Shown here: positions 44,504 to 54,443 of the stretch, piece after piece
How the letters are laid out: every line of letters starts with the position of its first letter
How positions within the stretch are numbered: position 1 is the first letter of the stretch
NCBI GenBank assembly: GCA_000507305.1
Contig: DF239280.1
Span: 177,193 to 241,192 of the forward strand
Reading direction: 5' to 3'
From: Breviolum minutum Mf 1.05b.01
Lineage: Eukaryota > Sar > Dinophyceae > Suessiales > Symbiodiniaceae
DNA length: 64,000 nucleotides
Position numbers and translations under genes: made by a program
The notes under the pieces: model-generated
What the model was told of the DNA's origin: nothing
Seen by the model: only the letters and a program-made list of their open reading frames with translations
The model's database searches: none

Positions 44504-44763
44504 GAACTGGAAAAACGCCGCTGAGTGTGGATGATTTGGTCCTTTTATGTCCTTTTGATGATGGAATACCAAACTTTTTTACCTGTATACTGCACGAAAT
44601 CAACCCCCTAATTTCGAGAGCCGTTTTGAGACATTTCAGAAAGCGCTGTGATCTAAATTCGCTGCTGTTTGCCTACACAAAGGGATGGTCATACCACCCC
44701 AACAACCAGAGGATATATGTAGCAATAATTTTCATACTAGGTCACGTAGTATATTTAGATTAA
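44504..44763 (+). CDS. putative exon, possible P-loop-like start
   Basis: The acceptor TTGCTGAACAG|GA opens a frame of 85 codons to TAA 44761-44763. It begins TGKTPLSVDDLVLLCPFDDG, resembling the end of a GxxxxGK[ST] nucleotide-binding loop if the previous exon supplies the first glycines. It continues with EINPLISRAVLRHFRKRC. GAGGATATAT|GTAGCA could be a 5' splice site near the end. The P-loop idea rests on four residues only. Confidence 0.57.
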
Positions 44764-45195
44764 AAACGGTTGAACCATGAACTACACAATGCTTTCCCAC
44801 GAAAACTCTTTTCCAAGATCTTGAGACCCACAACAAACAAGCAGGTTTGGATATTGTTGGTATATGTACACGAACCCGGTATCATATCAAACCCGGCACT
44901 CAGGGATTAGATGCAGCGATCCTCACAGAATTTCTGAGATGCCACTCCCTATCTATCTCACTGTAAATTGCATCTTCATAAGCAACAAAGGGTCCCAAGT
45001 CAAAATGAGTGGTTCATAAAGTGACTTAGTTCCTCGCCTCATATCCTTTTTGAGGGAAATGACACATCTGAGGTATTGAAGCAATGGTTGCAAACATATG
45101 CAATATATAATTTATCATTCCACTTGTGTGCATTCCTAAAATTGTTCAATACATTTGACAAATCATTCATCTTACAATTTCTGGCTAGTGATAAG

Positions 45196-45292
45196 GGAAT
45201 GACTGTGACAGGGATTCCGGGACCCTACGGTCGTCCCACAATCGCTCAGGTTGAAAACCGAAGCACCAGGGTCCCGGCTTTGCTGTGCCTAG
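45196..45292 (+). CDS. putative internal exon, unknown function
   Basis: It lies between GCTAGTGATAAG|GG and TGTGCCTAG|GTGAAA. The frame reads TVTGIPGPYGRPTIAQVENR then TRVPALL, clearly coding-like and more GC-rich than its flanks. The same frame is open upstream to about 45076. Confidence 0.52.
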
Positions 45293-45894
45293 GTGAAAGG
45301 TTTCAATGGTGAAAATCACCGTTGGGTGCTTTAAATGCATGGGTTGATGTCAAAATTGTGTGTGTTTCTGTTGTTTCTTTTTCAAGTGTGAACGGGACTT
45401 CAGTTGATCAAATATTTGCCTCTTGTTTGGTGGGCATTTGTGTGAGCTTATTGGATTTCTTCATCTGAGGATTCAAATGCGACAACAAACCCGCACAGGT
45501 ATCAATTCTTCATTTGGTTCTCTGTTTCCAGTCATTCGTACCTGCAAAATGCTTGACTTTGAACATTATCTTTTTCAGAAGTGATATACCCATAAACATA
45601 TTTTTATATTTATTAATATAACAGAATCAAAACATTTTACTGATGCATATATTATACTTATCTATCTATAACATGTATCAATGATACGTATATATATATA
45701 TATATTCATTTATGTATTTATATATATATATCTAAATTTTACCCACTTGAAAAGGATTTTGGTTCCACCATTTTGATTCCTTTTTTGTTTGGAGCCCATT
45801 TTTTCGGAGATCTCCGTGACCCGAGGCTTGGAAGAACTCCGTGAACCTTGCGTCTACGGCGCTGGGCTTTGGGTACATTGTACCGCAGCACCGG
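45293..45894. other. no gene seen
   Basis: AT-rich sequence with long TA runs (45600-45735). No coding-like frame or splice pair was found. Confidence 0.5.
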
Positions 45895-46110
45895 GCTCCA
45901 TGGCCATGGAGGTGAGAGTTGATGGCGGTGGAGAGTGGTGAATCCTGCAGGAAACCGGATTTCATGATTTGATAGATCCACAATACATATATGGGGGTAA
46001 CCCCCAAAATGCTGGTACCCAATATGTTTTTTTGGGGTTTCCTACAAATATATCATCATTTTGGGGTGGAGATTGGGGGTAGCACCATTTAAGGAAACAC
46101 CCATATATAT
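45895..46110 (-). mobile_element. dispersed repeat family 2, copy A (minus orientation)
   Basis: The reverse complement of this stretch aligns over roughly 200 bases with 52232-52436. It shares GGGTGTTTCCTTAAATGGTG at one end, the motif ATTGTGGATCTAT in the middle and GCAGGATTCACCACT near the other end. The internal inverted repeat is weaker here than in copy B, and the copies differ by many substitutions and small indels. No coding capacity. Confidence 0.72.
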
Positions 46111-46439
46111 ATATATATATCTATATGTATATACATATTTATGTCTGTGTATATTACATATATACACATATTTATGTTTGTGTATATTATATATACATGT
46201 TTGAAATTCTGAAACCATACTTAAGGTGTTATACATGTATACTTGTTTGTATGCATACATTGGTAGTTTTATTTCTATAAGTTGTTTGTTTGGCGAAGAC
46301 GAACCATGGTGATTTTTGAGTGGGGTCTTGGGGTCGGATGAGTGGTTCTGATGTTTTGTCCAGGTAGCCTCCCGGAGAATTCCTGGCATCAATATCGAGG
46401 GTAAATCTAGATAGTACCATAAGCAGTATACATTCCTGG

Positions 46440-46520
46440 ACCTTCCAAAGGGTGCGAAATGGTTCCTAAAGGGTGTCAATCTACCATCCCTTCTGGTTTA
46501 ATTGGCACCCTTTGGAAGGT
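46440..46520. repeat. 16 bp perfect inverted repeat before an exon
   Basis: ACCTTCCAAAGGGTGC (46440-46455) is matched in inverse by GCACCCTTTGGAAGGT (46505-46520) across 49 bases. It lies 29 bases before the acceptor of the exon at 46550, so it would fold in the intron next to the 3' splice site. Confidence 0.8.
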
Positions 46521-46549
46521 GCTGGTTGATTTATGTTGATTCTCTGCAG

Positions 46550-46815
46550 TCTTGGATGCTCCAAAGACATGGACACATGGACAACTGCAAGTCGGAGGAT
46601 TGAAGATGCAGGGATCAATCCCTCGCAGCTTTGCTGAGATTCCTAAGTCAGACATATGGAAGTCCGCCGTCAACAAGGGCCATAGCATGCTCGAAGGGCA
46701 CTCAGCCCACTCCAGAGACATTCTAAGAAATACACTTCGAGGAATCATCAGTCGCATTTACCGGAACTGTGGTGGTTGGGGAGCAATGCCATTTGTATCC
46801 GTTTGTGCCATTCAG
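46550..46815 (+). CDS. putative internal exon of 266 bp, unknown function
   Basis: The acceptor is TTGATTCTCTGCAG|TC and the 5' splice site is GTGCCATTCAG|GTAGGT. The frame is open for 88 codons with strong coding composition, including SIPRSFAEIPKSDIWKSAVN, HSAHSRDILRNTLRGIISRI and CGGWGAMPFVSVCAIQ. It is the best-supported long exon on the host side. I do not recognise the family. The opposite strand is open for 93 codons but lacks comparable borders. Confidence 0.65.
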
Positions 46816-47225
46816 GTAGGTATCATATGCAGAGTGGAGGATTATTTGGAGCCTGGAAATGGCAAGAGCCTGGGTTCCCAAGAATTGAGGTGGTGATGGT
46901 AGTATTTTGGCCCCCAAATCTGCGGAGGTGACGTGATTGAGAGGTGAGGGCATGTGTGTTTCTGGTGTTTTGCTCTTTCTCGACTCTTCCTCTCTATGCG
47001 TTTGTTAAATATACAGGATACAGCCTAAAAGCTTATTTTGCAACTGAGGTAGCTGCAAATTCGATCACCACTTGTCCAAGCTAAAAGAGTTTCCGATGGT
47101 TTCGTCATGGGGTCCAAAGATATCTATATTTTGGGTGACTCTGGTAGCCAACAAAAAGATCTCTGGTTTCCTTGGTTTACGTAATTTCACACTTGGAACC
47201 TTGGTCGCACCATCATTTTGTTCAG

Positions 47226-47406
47226 TTCCTATACTGTGCTACCTTTGTTCGAGCGGCTGTTAGATATTTTAGTATCGAAACTCAGGATATCTAAGCACAT
47301 TCCAATGGATAGGGCCAGTCAGCTGCGCTATGGCTCAAAACCAGCCACGGACAATGGTGACCCAAACACTGCCATCCTGACTATAGATGTGCATATTTTG
47401 TTTTGA
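47226..47406 (+). CDS. putative exon, unknown function
   Basis: The acceptor ATCATTTTGTTCAG|TT opens a frame reading FERLLDILVSKLRISKHIP then RASQLRYGSKPATDNGDPN, to TGA at 47404-47406. It follows the 46.55 kb exon but in a different phase, so another exon would have to lie between. Confidence 0.5.
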
Positions 47407-47752
47407 TATGCAGAGTATGTAGATGGATGGATGGGGTAAGTGTTTTATTGATATCAATGGGGTTCACAAAGATTGCATATGTATATGCCATGCATACATA
47501 CATGTAAGCAAGTATGTAGTGTATGTACACAATATTTAATATAGTCTACTTACAAGCCTGTAAGATGAACGACCTCAAGACCTTGTACTTGCTGGGTAAT
47601 TCATTCCGATGAGGGGAAGATGCTTGGCATTCTTCCCCCCAAACTGGACTCTGATCCTATGAGAAGCCTGCAATACTTATATAGTATGACTACCAACAAG
47701 ATCTTTAGCTTTGCCCTCTTTTCTGGAAGTTTTGTTTTAAGTTTTAAGTCAG

Positions 47753-47825
47753 GTCGCCTCTCTTTCTACAACTTGTCGCACCCGTCGTAAATTTTATGTG
47801 TGCTGTCGCAGCCCGCTGTGGTTGA
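47753..47825 (+). CDS. weak putative terminal exon
   Basis: After TTTTAAGTCAG|GT a short frame reads FLQLVAPVVNFMCAVAARCG to TGA. An opposite-strand frame of 100 codons (47794-48096), with fairly good composition, overlaps its end and is an alternative. Confidence 0.35.
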
Positions 47826-48507
47826 TGTTTGTGAAATGTCGCATCGTCGAGATATAGGTGCTTATTTGGCAGGAGGGTGGATGGGGTAAAGGATCATTGA
47901 ACATCAGGGTTAAGGTTTCTCCCCCAAAAAAGAGTGATCCTCCAAGTTTTGAAATATCTTTTAGCTGCAACGATCCTCGCTCTAAGTGAGTGGCTTGTGA
48001 TGTGTGCCAAACAATGTAGGTAGGGTGATTATCAACTGAAAGGGTTCCTCCGAAGTCAGGAGGTACTTGTGGTACTTCAAAGACCTTGGAAATCAACGTA
48101 TCCAGTTTTTCAATTATTCCCTAAGAATCCAGGACTATTCTGAGATATCCCAAGGATAGGATTGGATCCCTTAATACACTCTAGGGAAAGGTTTGGATTC
48201 TTAGGGATTTGGAACATTTGCAAAAAAAATCTGGATGCTTGGTCCAGGTGCCGTTTTTTCGCCGCTAAAGGTCAAAGACTTGAGGTGCCTTTTAGGTAGA
48301 GGAAGAGATAGATGGGCTAGAGGTGGGTTGACCTCATTCATGGCTTCAAGATGCGCTTGATAAGTCCATGTTTAGAAGATAGATACTGTAACTTAACTTA
48401 TTTTTCAATACATACACGATCATACACGATCATATGGTTGTCCAATGGCGTTTTTTTATAGACACATCATTATCACACAATTCGCTACTTTATGCTATGT
48501 TTCTTGA

Positions 48508-48801
48508 CTTTCAATTTTTGAATATAAATGGTTTGACAAATGGAAGAATGAATCCATCTCTCGTTTCCCATGGCTTCGCAACACTGCCCCCTCTCCCCGG
48601 CTGCGCCCTGACGCCACTGTTGCGACCACGGCCACGACAGACGGCAGCATGGTGAAGAGCAGTGAATTCGCAACCGAAGATCACAAGAATCAAAAGTCGA
48701 TTATCCTCACGAAGGGTTCTAAACAAATGAGTCTATTTAATATCTCATTATTCTTTTTCAATACAGGATTCAGCACCATTGATCACGTTTGTTCATTTTG
48801 A
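48508..48801 (+). CDS. coding-like frame of 97 codons, unknown function
   Basis: This frame has no early Met. It reads KWFDKWKNESISRFPWLRNT, RPDATVATTATTDGSMVKSS and EDHKNQKSIILTKGSKQ before becoming Phe-rich near its TGA (48799-48801). The GC-rich centre stands out from the flanks. Exact splice borders are unclear. No family is recognised. Confidence 0.5.
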   Translation, partial: LSIFEYKWFDKWKNESISRFPWLRNTAPSPRLRPDATVATTATTDGSMVKSSEFATEDHKNQKSIILTKGSKQMSLFNISLFFFNTGFSTIDHVCSF

Positions 48802-48827
48802 AACTGATTCTCTTTGACACACTTTGA

Positions 48828-49106
48828 GTTGATCCAGCCGAGGCACCAGCTGCGGTCTTGGCCTTGGCCGTTCTGCAGACCTGGCGTCGTCATAACCGCG
48901 ACCGGGGGCCCCGCTGTGGTTCGGTGGCGGTGAACGGTGCGGACTTTTTGAATGCCTTAGATCAAGAGGACGGGATGTCCAATCAGCATATTGCAGCTTT
49001 GTTAGATACCAAAATTATTTCAAGTACTTATAGTGAAAAGTTGCCCCATGAATGTTGGTATGTTCGCTTGGCTTCAAGACAGTTCAAGATGACTTGTGAC
49101 CTGTGA
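48828..49106 (+). CDS. putative exon, unknown function
   Basis: A single frame is open for 92 codons across a GC-rich block: APAAVLALAVLQTWRRHNRD, NGADFLNALDQEDGMSNQHI and AALLDTKIISSTYSEKLPHE. TTGATCCAG|CC (48839) is a possible acceptor and GAATGTTG|GTATGT (49057) a good 5' splice site. It lies 27 bases after the stop of the previous frame. The family is not recognised. Confidence 0.57.
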   Translation, partial: VDPAEAPAAVLALAVLQTWRRHNRDRGPRCGSVAVNGADFLNALDQEDGMSNQHIAALLDTKIISSTYSEKLPHECWYVRLASRQFKMTCDL

Positions 49107-49199
49107 TGATTATTTGGAATGTGGTTTGCTCAATCAGCGAAATTTGATGTAAAGGTAAAATGGCCAGTTGGTAAATATTTTGGTCGTTTCCATGCTTGA

Positions 49200-49370
49200 A
49201 GCGACTTGGAGCTGGTGAATGGTGCCGAAATCAAGGGAGAGACTTGTCGTGTGATCACTTGCTTCTTTATGAGCGGACACGGCAGACGAGCGTGTTGTCG
49301 CTTAATTGGACTTTTTCTCCTGCATGGTGTTTTCTTGGAGATTTCTCTGAATTTTCATGCCGTTTGTTAA
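49200..49370 (+). CDS. putative exon, unknown function
   Basis: A 56-codon frame after a TGA reads DLELVNGAEIKGETCRVITC and then a Cys/Arg-rich and hydrophobic part. It competes with another + frame of 60 codons starting at 49196. Borders were not identified. Confidence 0.38.
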   Translation, partial: SDLELVNGAEIKGETCRVITCFFMSGHGRRACCRLIGLFLLHGVFLEISLNFHAVC

Positions 49371-49517
49371 GTTCATGAAAGGGACTGTACCTTGTCCGCA
49401 CTTCGACCCCTCACCATATACTGTGTTTTAACACTTACGCAACCTCCTAGGAATTCGATGCTTTATTTTGCCTGCATTGAATGAATGATTTCATAATATC
49501 ATCATATCAATATTGGT

Positions 49518-50027
49518 TTGTTGGAGCATCCATTGATATCATCCATTTTCAGTCAATGCTTTATTAGTGTTTACAGGTTAGTCACTTTATTATTCTATAC
49601 AAACCTTCTTCAAAGAAGTGAAACTCATTTTTCATGGCTGTGTTCAACCAAAAAGATCACTGAAACCAAACCTACATCCCAGAAATCCACCCCCACCCCC
49701 CTTGAAACCTCGCGTGAGGATCCCGGTCGTTCCAGCCTCCGCGCCGAATGGGCCGTTCCCGGTGACCTTGTCTTCGAGCACGGCTCCACCAACGACGGAT
49801 CCAACGGCCTGGTGCGGGTCACCGGCAGCGGGGCCAGCAGCGGTGGATCCTGGCGCCGCTTACGGTTCAACGAGACCACAGAGCAAAGCAGCTTGGGCAC
49901 CACCCGGTCCCTTCCGGGAAGGAAACATGCAGATACATATTATAGACCCACACCGAAATGGAAAAAGAAAAGATCATTGACTCAAATAATTGACTTATAT
50001 CAAAAAGGGGATATTAGTATATATTAG
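49518..50027 (+). CDS. longest host-side open frame (169 codons), unknown function
   Basis: The central GC-rich part (about 49660-49930) reads LETSREDPGRSSLRAEWAV, then Gly/Ser-rich and Arg/Glu-containing sequence. The ends are AT-rich and less convincing, so the true exon is probably only the middle. A Pro/Ala-rich frame (49618-49980) and a minus frame (49625-49903) share the block. No motif identifies it. Confidence 0.45.
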   Translation: MLEHPLISSIFSQCFISVYRLVTLLFYTNLLQRSETHFSWLCSTKKITETKPTSQKSTPTPLETSREDPGRSSLRAEWAVPGDLVFEHGSTNDGSNGLVRVTGSGASSGGSWRRLRFNETTEQSSLGTTRSLPGRKHADTYYRPTPKWKKKRSLTQIIDLYQKGDISIY

Positions 50028-50701
50028 TTTGTTTTTGAGGAGGGTATACCCATACGATGATATGAACGTCATATTGAGCATTTGTGATTGTGGACCTATA
50101 GGTGGAATGGTGCTGTTTTGGTGGGAGTAGTAAGCACTAGCATCTACACGACACTCCATAGTATGTGTATTTATCATTGCAAGGTTTGATCGTTGCTATG
50201 ATTCTGACTATGGTTGTTGGATGTTGTGATTGTTGCCTTTCGCAGTATTGAGTCTTTTGTGCTTGTAAATTGTCAGTAGCACCACCGTCATGATTGTGGT
50301 TGTTAATGGCGGTGCTGCTGCTGTTGTTGCTGTCATTGTTGTTGATGATGTTACTGCTTGGGACATTCTTGTGATCATTTCAATCCGTTTGAACTAGTTC
50401 CCGGTGACAATCGTTATTTGCACATTTGCACTATTTTGCACTAGGCACTAGTATCACTATCAGCCTCTGGTGTTATGAGAACACGTGAATGATTAACGTG
50501 AGGTGGGTGAGTGAACATTCCTTGGGAATTGATGGTACAAAGTCCGAACAGGTCTCATTCAGCTGCCGTAACTCAAAGATGACACACAATTCAATCAATT
50601 TGACATGCTAAACATGTCCCATTTCCACATCTCTGAGATGAGTAGCAGTAGTTTTCCCCCATTTTTTTGTTAATGATTTCCCCACACGGCTAACATCACA
50701 G
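50028..50701. other. no gene seen
   Basis: Contains short GTT/GCT-type trinucleotide stretches near 50300-50355 and otherwise unremarkable sequence. Confidence 0.5.
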
Positions 50702-50807
50702 CTTTCCCATGGACATTTCTTGTTTCAAATCATCACGATCCCAAAGGCGTGCTGTTGTTGGATGCCTCCTTACGGCCTCGCTATGAAGCCTTAGCCTTTG
50801 GATATTT
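50702..50807 (+). CDS. putative internal exon, unknown function
   Basis: The acceptor is GCTAACATCACAG|CT and the 5' splice site is TTTGGATATTT|GTAGCC. The frame reads FLVSNHHDPKGVLLLDASLR then PRYEALAFGY, with excellent coding composition. It is short but among the most convincing. The family is not recognised. Confidence 0.63.
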
Positions 50808-51041
50808 GTAGCCCTGGCTGTGAAATCGTCATGGCTTTCTGAGTGGAATCAATGGAATGGAAGGTACAGTAATTGATTCCACTTGCTGTATTTTTTATAT
50901 ATGTTTTATATAGATGTATCTTCAGATGAGATCTTTTTGACTAATGTGGGTGTGTCCATGGAAACTTTACATCAGCAACTTCCATAGAACTATACCTAAC
51001 AGGAGGATTGGGGTGGGTTGAGCGTTTTTACTGTTCCATGA

Positions 51042-51137
51042 GCCTCGGAGCATACTGAAATGCTTGTCATTCCATGTGCAGACCACATCCTTTGGATGGA
51101 ATTGAGGGGAAACAAAATCCCCCCAAAAAATGATTAA
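51042..51137 (+). CDS. weak putative exon (strand uncertain)
   Basis: A 31-codon + frame reads EHTEMLVIPCADHILWMELR then a Lys/Pro tail to TAA. The minus strand carries a 109-codon open frame over 50967-51296, which also looks partly coding. I cannot decide between them. Confidence 0.33.
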   Translation, partial: ASEHTEMLVIPCADHILWMELRGNKIPPKND

Positions 51138-51374
51138 TTCGCAAACTTTATTCCTGTTGCCGAGTGAGTCAGTATATGTTGTCAAGTTATGGGTTAGTAT
51201 GGATTTTGTCATGTTGGGTAGTTCAACTATTGTGATCCAGGTAAGATGACTTCTTCTCGCAGTTTCAAGAATGGTCGTGGATTGTTGATGGAACAAATCA
51301 ACTTCGCGACAGATTCACGGTGTTATCCTTTTCCAGGTTGATTACGTGATCATGATCCACCATTTCATCCCACA

Positions 51375-51644
51375 TTGGACAATCAAATGGATGGACAGAG
51401 GTGCGTAAGGCACCCATTTCAAGTTGCGTGTTGGGTAAAGGGTCCAGGTTTTCACAGCAACTTTGCAAAACCAGGTTTTCACCGCACCAAAACCAGGGTT
51501 TTTAGGGGGCATTTCAGAGCGCTCCGCCTGGGCCGTGTGACTTGTGACTGCTTTGAGGAAATCCTTGGCCGCTGTGGGTTCCGCCTCTTTGCGATGCTTG
51601 GGAACAGCTGCACCCTGGCGAATCCTGGTGTCTCGGACTTGTGA
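51375..51644 (+). CDS. putative terminal exon, unknown function
   Basis: A frame of 89 codons is Cys/Arg-rich, with ALRLGRVTCDCFEEILGRCG and FAMLGNSCTLANPGVSD, to TGA at 51642-51644. The GC content is higher than the flanks. The start is uncertain; GATGGACAG|AG near 51400 could be the acceptor. Confidence 0.47.
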   Translation: MDNQMDGQRCVRHPFQVACWVKGPGFHSNFAKPGFHRTKTRVFRGHFRALRLGRVTCDCFEEILGRCGFRLFAMLGNSCTLANPGVSDL

Positions 51645-52231
51645 CTGGTGAGTCTGGTGAGTGGTGATTAGCGTTTGTGTCTATCTACAGAGAAGGGTGA
51701 TTATATGTGATGATCATGATCATTGATTATTGATTATCATTATCATGGTTACTTTTGCCAAAAAACCATGGCAAATCATTGGTCTTCCGAAAGGTCCGAT
51801 AGTTGTTTGATTTTTACTATGCTGTTTGGCAATATGCAGGGATGGACTTATTCTAGTTGTCTCAACCACGTTGGCAAAAGATAGGGTTGGTATGTTATTG
51901 ATTCACTACGAGGGCTACAACTAGCAATTACTAGTGGATTTGTCTTTGAAGAGTCAACCATTTTCCTTAATTATGTGGATAGACCCCCTAGCCACTTGTT
52001 GAAACATTAGACTATTGCACGCTATGTTTCTTCTAGTTTAGTAAGTATGGGAGTTGAATTCAATCAGCATGATCTGAGCCGTCGCCTAGTTTCAGCTGAA
52101 GGTCAACTAAGTTTATGCTCAATATCTAATATGTACCTATGTGTTTTATTGCAACTCTAAAGATTAAAAGAAGTCATACCAGGTACCATAAAACACAAGA
52201 GTCTCTTTGCAACCTGGTGTGCATACTCCAT
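51645..52231. other. no gene seen
   Basis: No coding-like frame with borders was found. A short TGATCATGATCA palindromic run lies near 51709-51722. Confidence 0.45.
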
Positions 52232-52436
52232 ATGGGTGTTTCCTTAAATGGTGGTACCCCCAAAACACCCCAAGATGATCATTTTTAGTAGGAAAACCCC
52301 ATGGTTGTTAGGTACCACCATTTTAGGAAACCCCCTGTATGCATTGTGGATCTATAAAATCATCTCCCGATCACTGCAGGATTCACCACTTTCCACAGCC
52401 ATCAACCACCATCAACTCCACAGCCAGGATACCCCA
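52232..52436 (+). mobile_element. dispersed repeat family 2, copy B (plus orientation)
   Basis: GTTTCCTTAAATGGTGGTACC (52238-52258) faces GGTACCACCATTTTAGGAAAC (52311-52331), a 21 bp inverted repeat with one mismatch. It extends a few bases outward with further pairing. About 100 more bases to the right also match copy A (45895-46110) in inverse orientation. The first 105 bases look like a MITE; the rest may be a longer parent repeat. No coding capacity. Confidence 0.74.
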
Positions 52437-52509
52437 TTATCACTATATAATATCATGTGATTTTTTCCACATCATTCCCAGAAATTCTTCACTCAAACCA
52501 ACTCACCAG

Positions 52510-52605
52510 GTGCTTGGTGTTGGTTTGGGTGCATTGCCTGGATGGTTTGCTACCAAAGCAAAGGCGGCCAGATTCGGTTGGCAACGACTGAAACAGTTGA
52601 TATAG
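52510..52605 (+). CDS. putative exon, unknown function
   Basis: The acceptor CCAACTCACCAG|GT opens a frame reading VGLGALPGWFATKAKAARFG and WQRLKQL to TAG 52603-52605, right before GTAAAA. The TAG|GTAAAA junction could also be a 5' splice site. It begins about 70 bases after the family 2 repeat. Confidence 0.52.
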   Translation: MLGVGLGALPGWFATKAKAARFGWQRLKQLI

Positions 52606-52754
52606 GTAAAATGCCAACAAAATTGAAGGAGGTTGTAGCCAACTGTTATTTTTTTTCTGGAGTTGTAGCGGCTTCAGCTTTTTTGTATTAGGAGGTTGTG
52701 GATTCTTTGGTTTGTTGTTGAAGGGGGGAGGAAGTTCTAGAATCTGAGTGGGGT

Positions 52755-52999
52755 TTGTGGATTGGGATGCAACGGGTTTTGAGAGATCCAATCTTGTTAG
52801 AGTCTGCGGTATTCGGGTGTTCCACCATCATATCCTCGGCAACGGTTCAGATAACACACTTTTATATATCGTTCTTGTCAAGAGGTATGATTCTTCGGGA
52901 GCATTTTGCCAAAGTCCCTCCAACAGATGAGCCCACCAAAGCAAATGCTTTAACCGGTCCTCTACACCGTAGATGGAGCAACTCGTACTGCGACCGCAG
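52755..52999 (+). CDS. putative exon preceding 53000
   Basis: The frame 52755-53024 contains REHFAKVPPTDEPTKANALT then GPLHRRWSNSYCDRR. After that the acceptor of the next exon (GCGACCGCAG|GC at 52999) lies in the same DNA, so the two cannot both be complete exons. Either this is one frame or the next one is. Confidence 0.42.
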
Positions 53000-53125
53000 G
53001 CTGTTCTGGATCATGATCCAATGAATATGAATCAGACGAGCTCCCAAAGAGGATTCAGTAGGGATTTTGGCAGGTCATTCGAGTCATTCCACCCAAGAGT
53101 CACTGTTTATCCAAAGCAAAGCTAG
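53000..53125 (+). CDS. putative terminal exon, unknown function
   Basis: After TACTGCGACCGCAG|GC a frame of 41 codons reads DHDPMNMNQTSSQRGFSRDF and SFHPRVTVYPKQS to TAG 53123-53125. The composition is polar and coding-like. It is in a different frame from the 52755 frame. Confidence 0.55.
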   Translation, partial: AVLDHDPMNMNQTSSQRGFSRDFGRSFESFHPRVTVYPKQS

Positions 53126-53370
53126 TTACCCGGGACATGTTACTGTACGTAGTTGTCAATGAGTATATGAAATTCTCTCTCTCTAAATATATATATATGT
53201 TTATATATCATATATATGTATATATCTATAGAACCACCAATCTAACCCATGTCAATGTCTTATGTCCGAAGTGACAAGTGTTTCTTTGTTTTCAGATCAT
53301 TCGCTATAGTACAAACAAATCAATTACAGTTATGTACCAATCTGAAAAATCCAACGATTGGATCGTCCAG

Positions 53371-53561
53371 AATTGAAACATGTTACTGGATCCAACTCCG
53401 GACAGCGGATGAACGAGGCTTTAGTCCATGCTGTTGACCTGGATCCTATGGTTTTAGATGCAGCTTCCTCTGTGGGAGCCATGCCTCCAGCGATTCAAGG
53501 ACTTCAAGCGTCACTTGGGTTTAACAAACCTCCCCAGATATTCCATGTGAAGCTATTGTGA
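53371..53561 (+). CDS. putative terminal exon, unknown function
   Basis: The acceptor is TTGGATCGTCCAG|AA. The frame reads SNSGQRMNEALVHAVDLDPM then SVGAMPPAIQGLQASLGF and ends at TGA 53559-53561. Ala/Gln/Gly and Met-rich helical composition; no family recognised. Confidence 0.57.
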
Positions 53562-53775
53562 AGTGATTATTGTTGATTTCTTTCAGGATTTCCAGAGAGG
53601 GGGGTAGTCTCGTATCATTTTTTTTCTTACATTTGAATACATTTGATATTACTCTGGCTGAAATTGGAATGTCGCCTGACCTTGCCGCGGTAGTTTTCTA
53701 ACGGGAGTTCCTCAAGCAAACACTTAAGTGAGTTGACATAATGTATATATATATAATGTTATGTAAGATAAATAT

Positions 53776-54186
53776 CTATACCTCTATACCATCACCGTCA
53801 AAGGGGTTGCTAATTGACATAATTACCTTAGCAGGGGCCTCAAATTGATCACCCGTGTCTTGATCAACTCTTATATACCAAGTTTGGGGCTTCTTGGAGA
53901 TCATGAACATGTTGGAGCGCAAGGGTGCATTTTGCAATGGTACATTTGAAGAGCGCTTTACACAGACGATATCCTTTATTTCTTTGATATTTGAATCATG
54001 CTGTCCGCGGAAAATCCTTAAAACCCCTTTGCTATTGGCCACCGCCCCTTCAACGTTGACCACTGACAAGTGCTGCAAGCAGGGGGGCAGCACCCGAAGA
54101 TCTTGGCAGAATTTCTTTGAATATCTTACGTACTGTATAAAAATTGAGTTGATCTGCATAATATATTCGGAAAGCTTGGTACTCAC
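53776..54186 (-). CDS. putative minus-strand coding frame, 136 codons
   Basis: On the minus strand this frame has the best coding composition of the minus-strand candidates: LPPCLQHLSVVNVEGAVANS, KGVLRIFRGQHDSNIKEIKD and WYIRVDQDTGDQFEAPAKV, ending at a stop near 53776. The + strand also has a 109-codon frame (53894-54223), less convincing. If real, this gene runs against the neighbouring + strand exons. The function is unknown. Confidence 0.45.
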   Translation of the reverse strand: MSTKLSEYIMQINSIFIQYVRYSKKFCQDLRVLPPCLQHLSVVNVEGAVANSKGVLRIFRGQHDSNIKEIKDIVCVKRSSNVPLQNAPLRSNMFMISKKPQTWYIRVDQDTGDQFEAPAKVIMSISNPFDGDGIEV

Positions 54187-54443
54187 TCGCTATCGACATC
54201 GTCAAGAGATATTTGATTTATAATGACTACCTGTAGATGATGGGTTTTTTATGTTCTTTTCACATTTTTTTACTCAATTGCTCACCCTGATCGAAACGGG
54301 GAGATCCAGTTTGGAGCGTAGCTCAAACAACTTGAAACCACAACCTGCATCAACTGATATACACCAGTTTCAAATCATGTATTTCTTGATTGCAGTTGAT
54401 TCCCATGCTTTAAACAAAGATTCTAGCAAGCGGATATGCTGAT

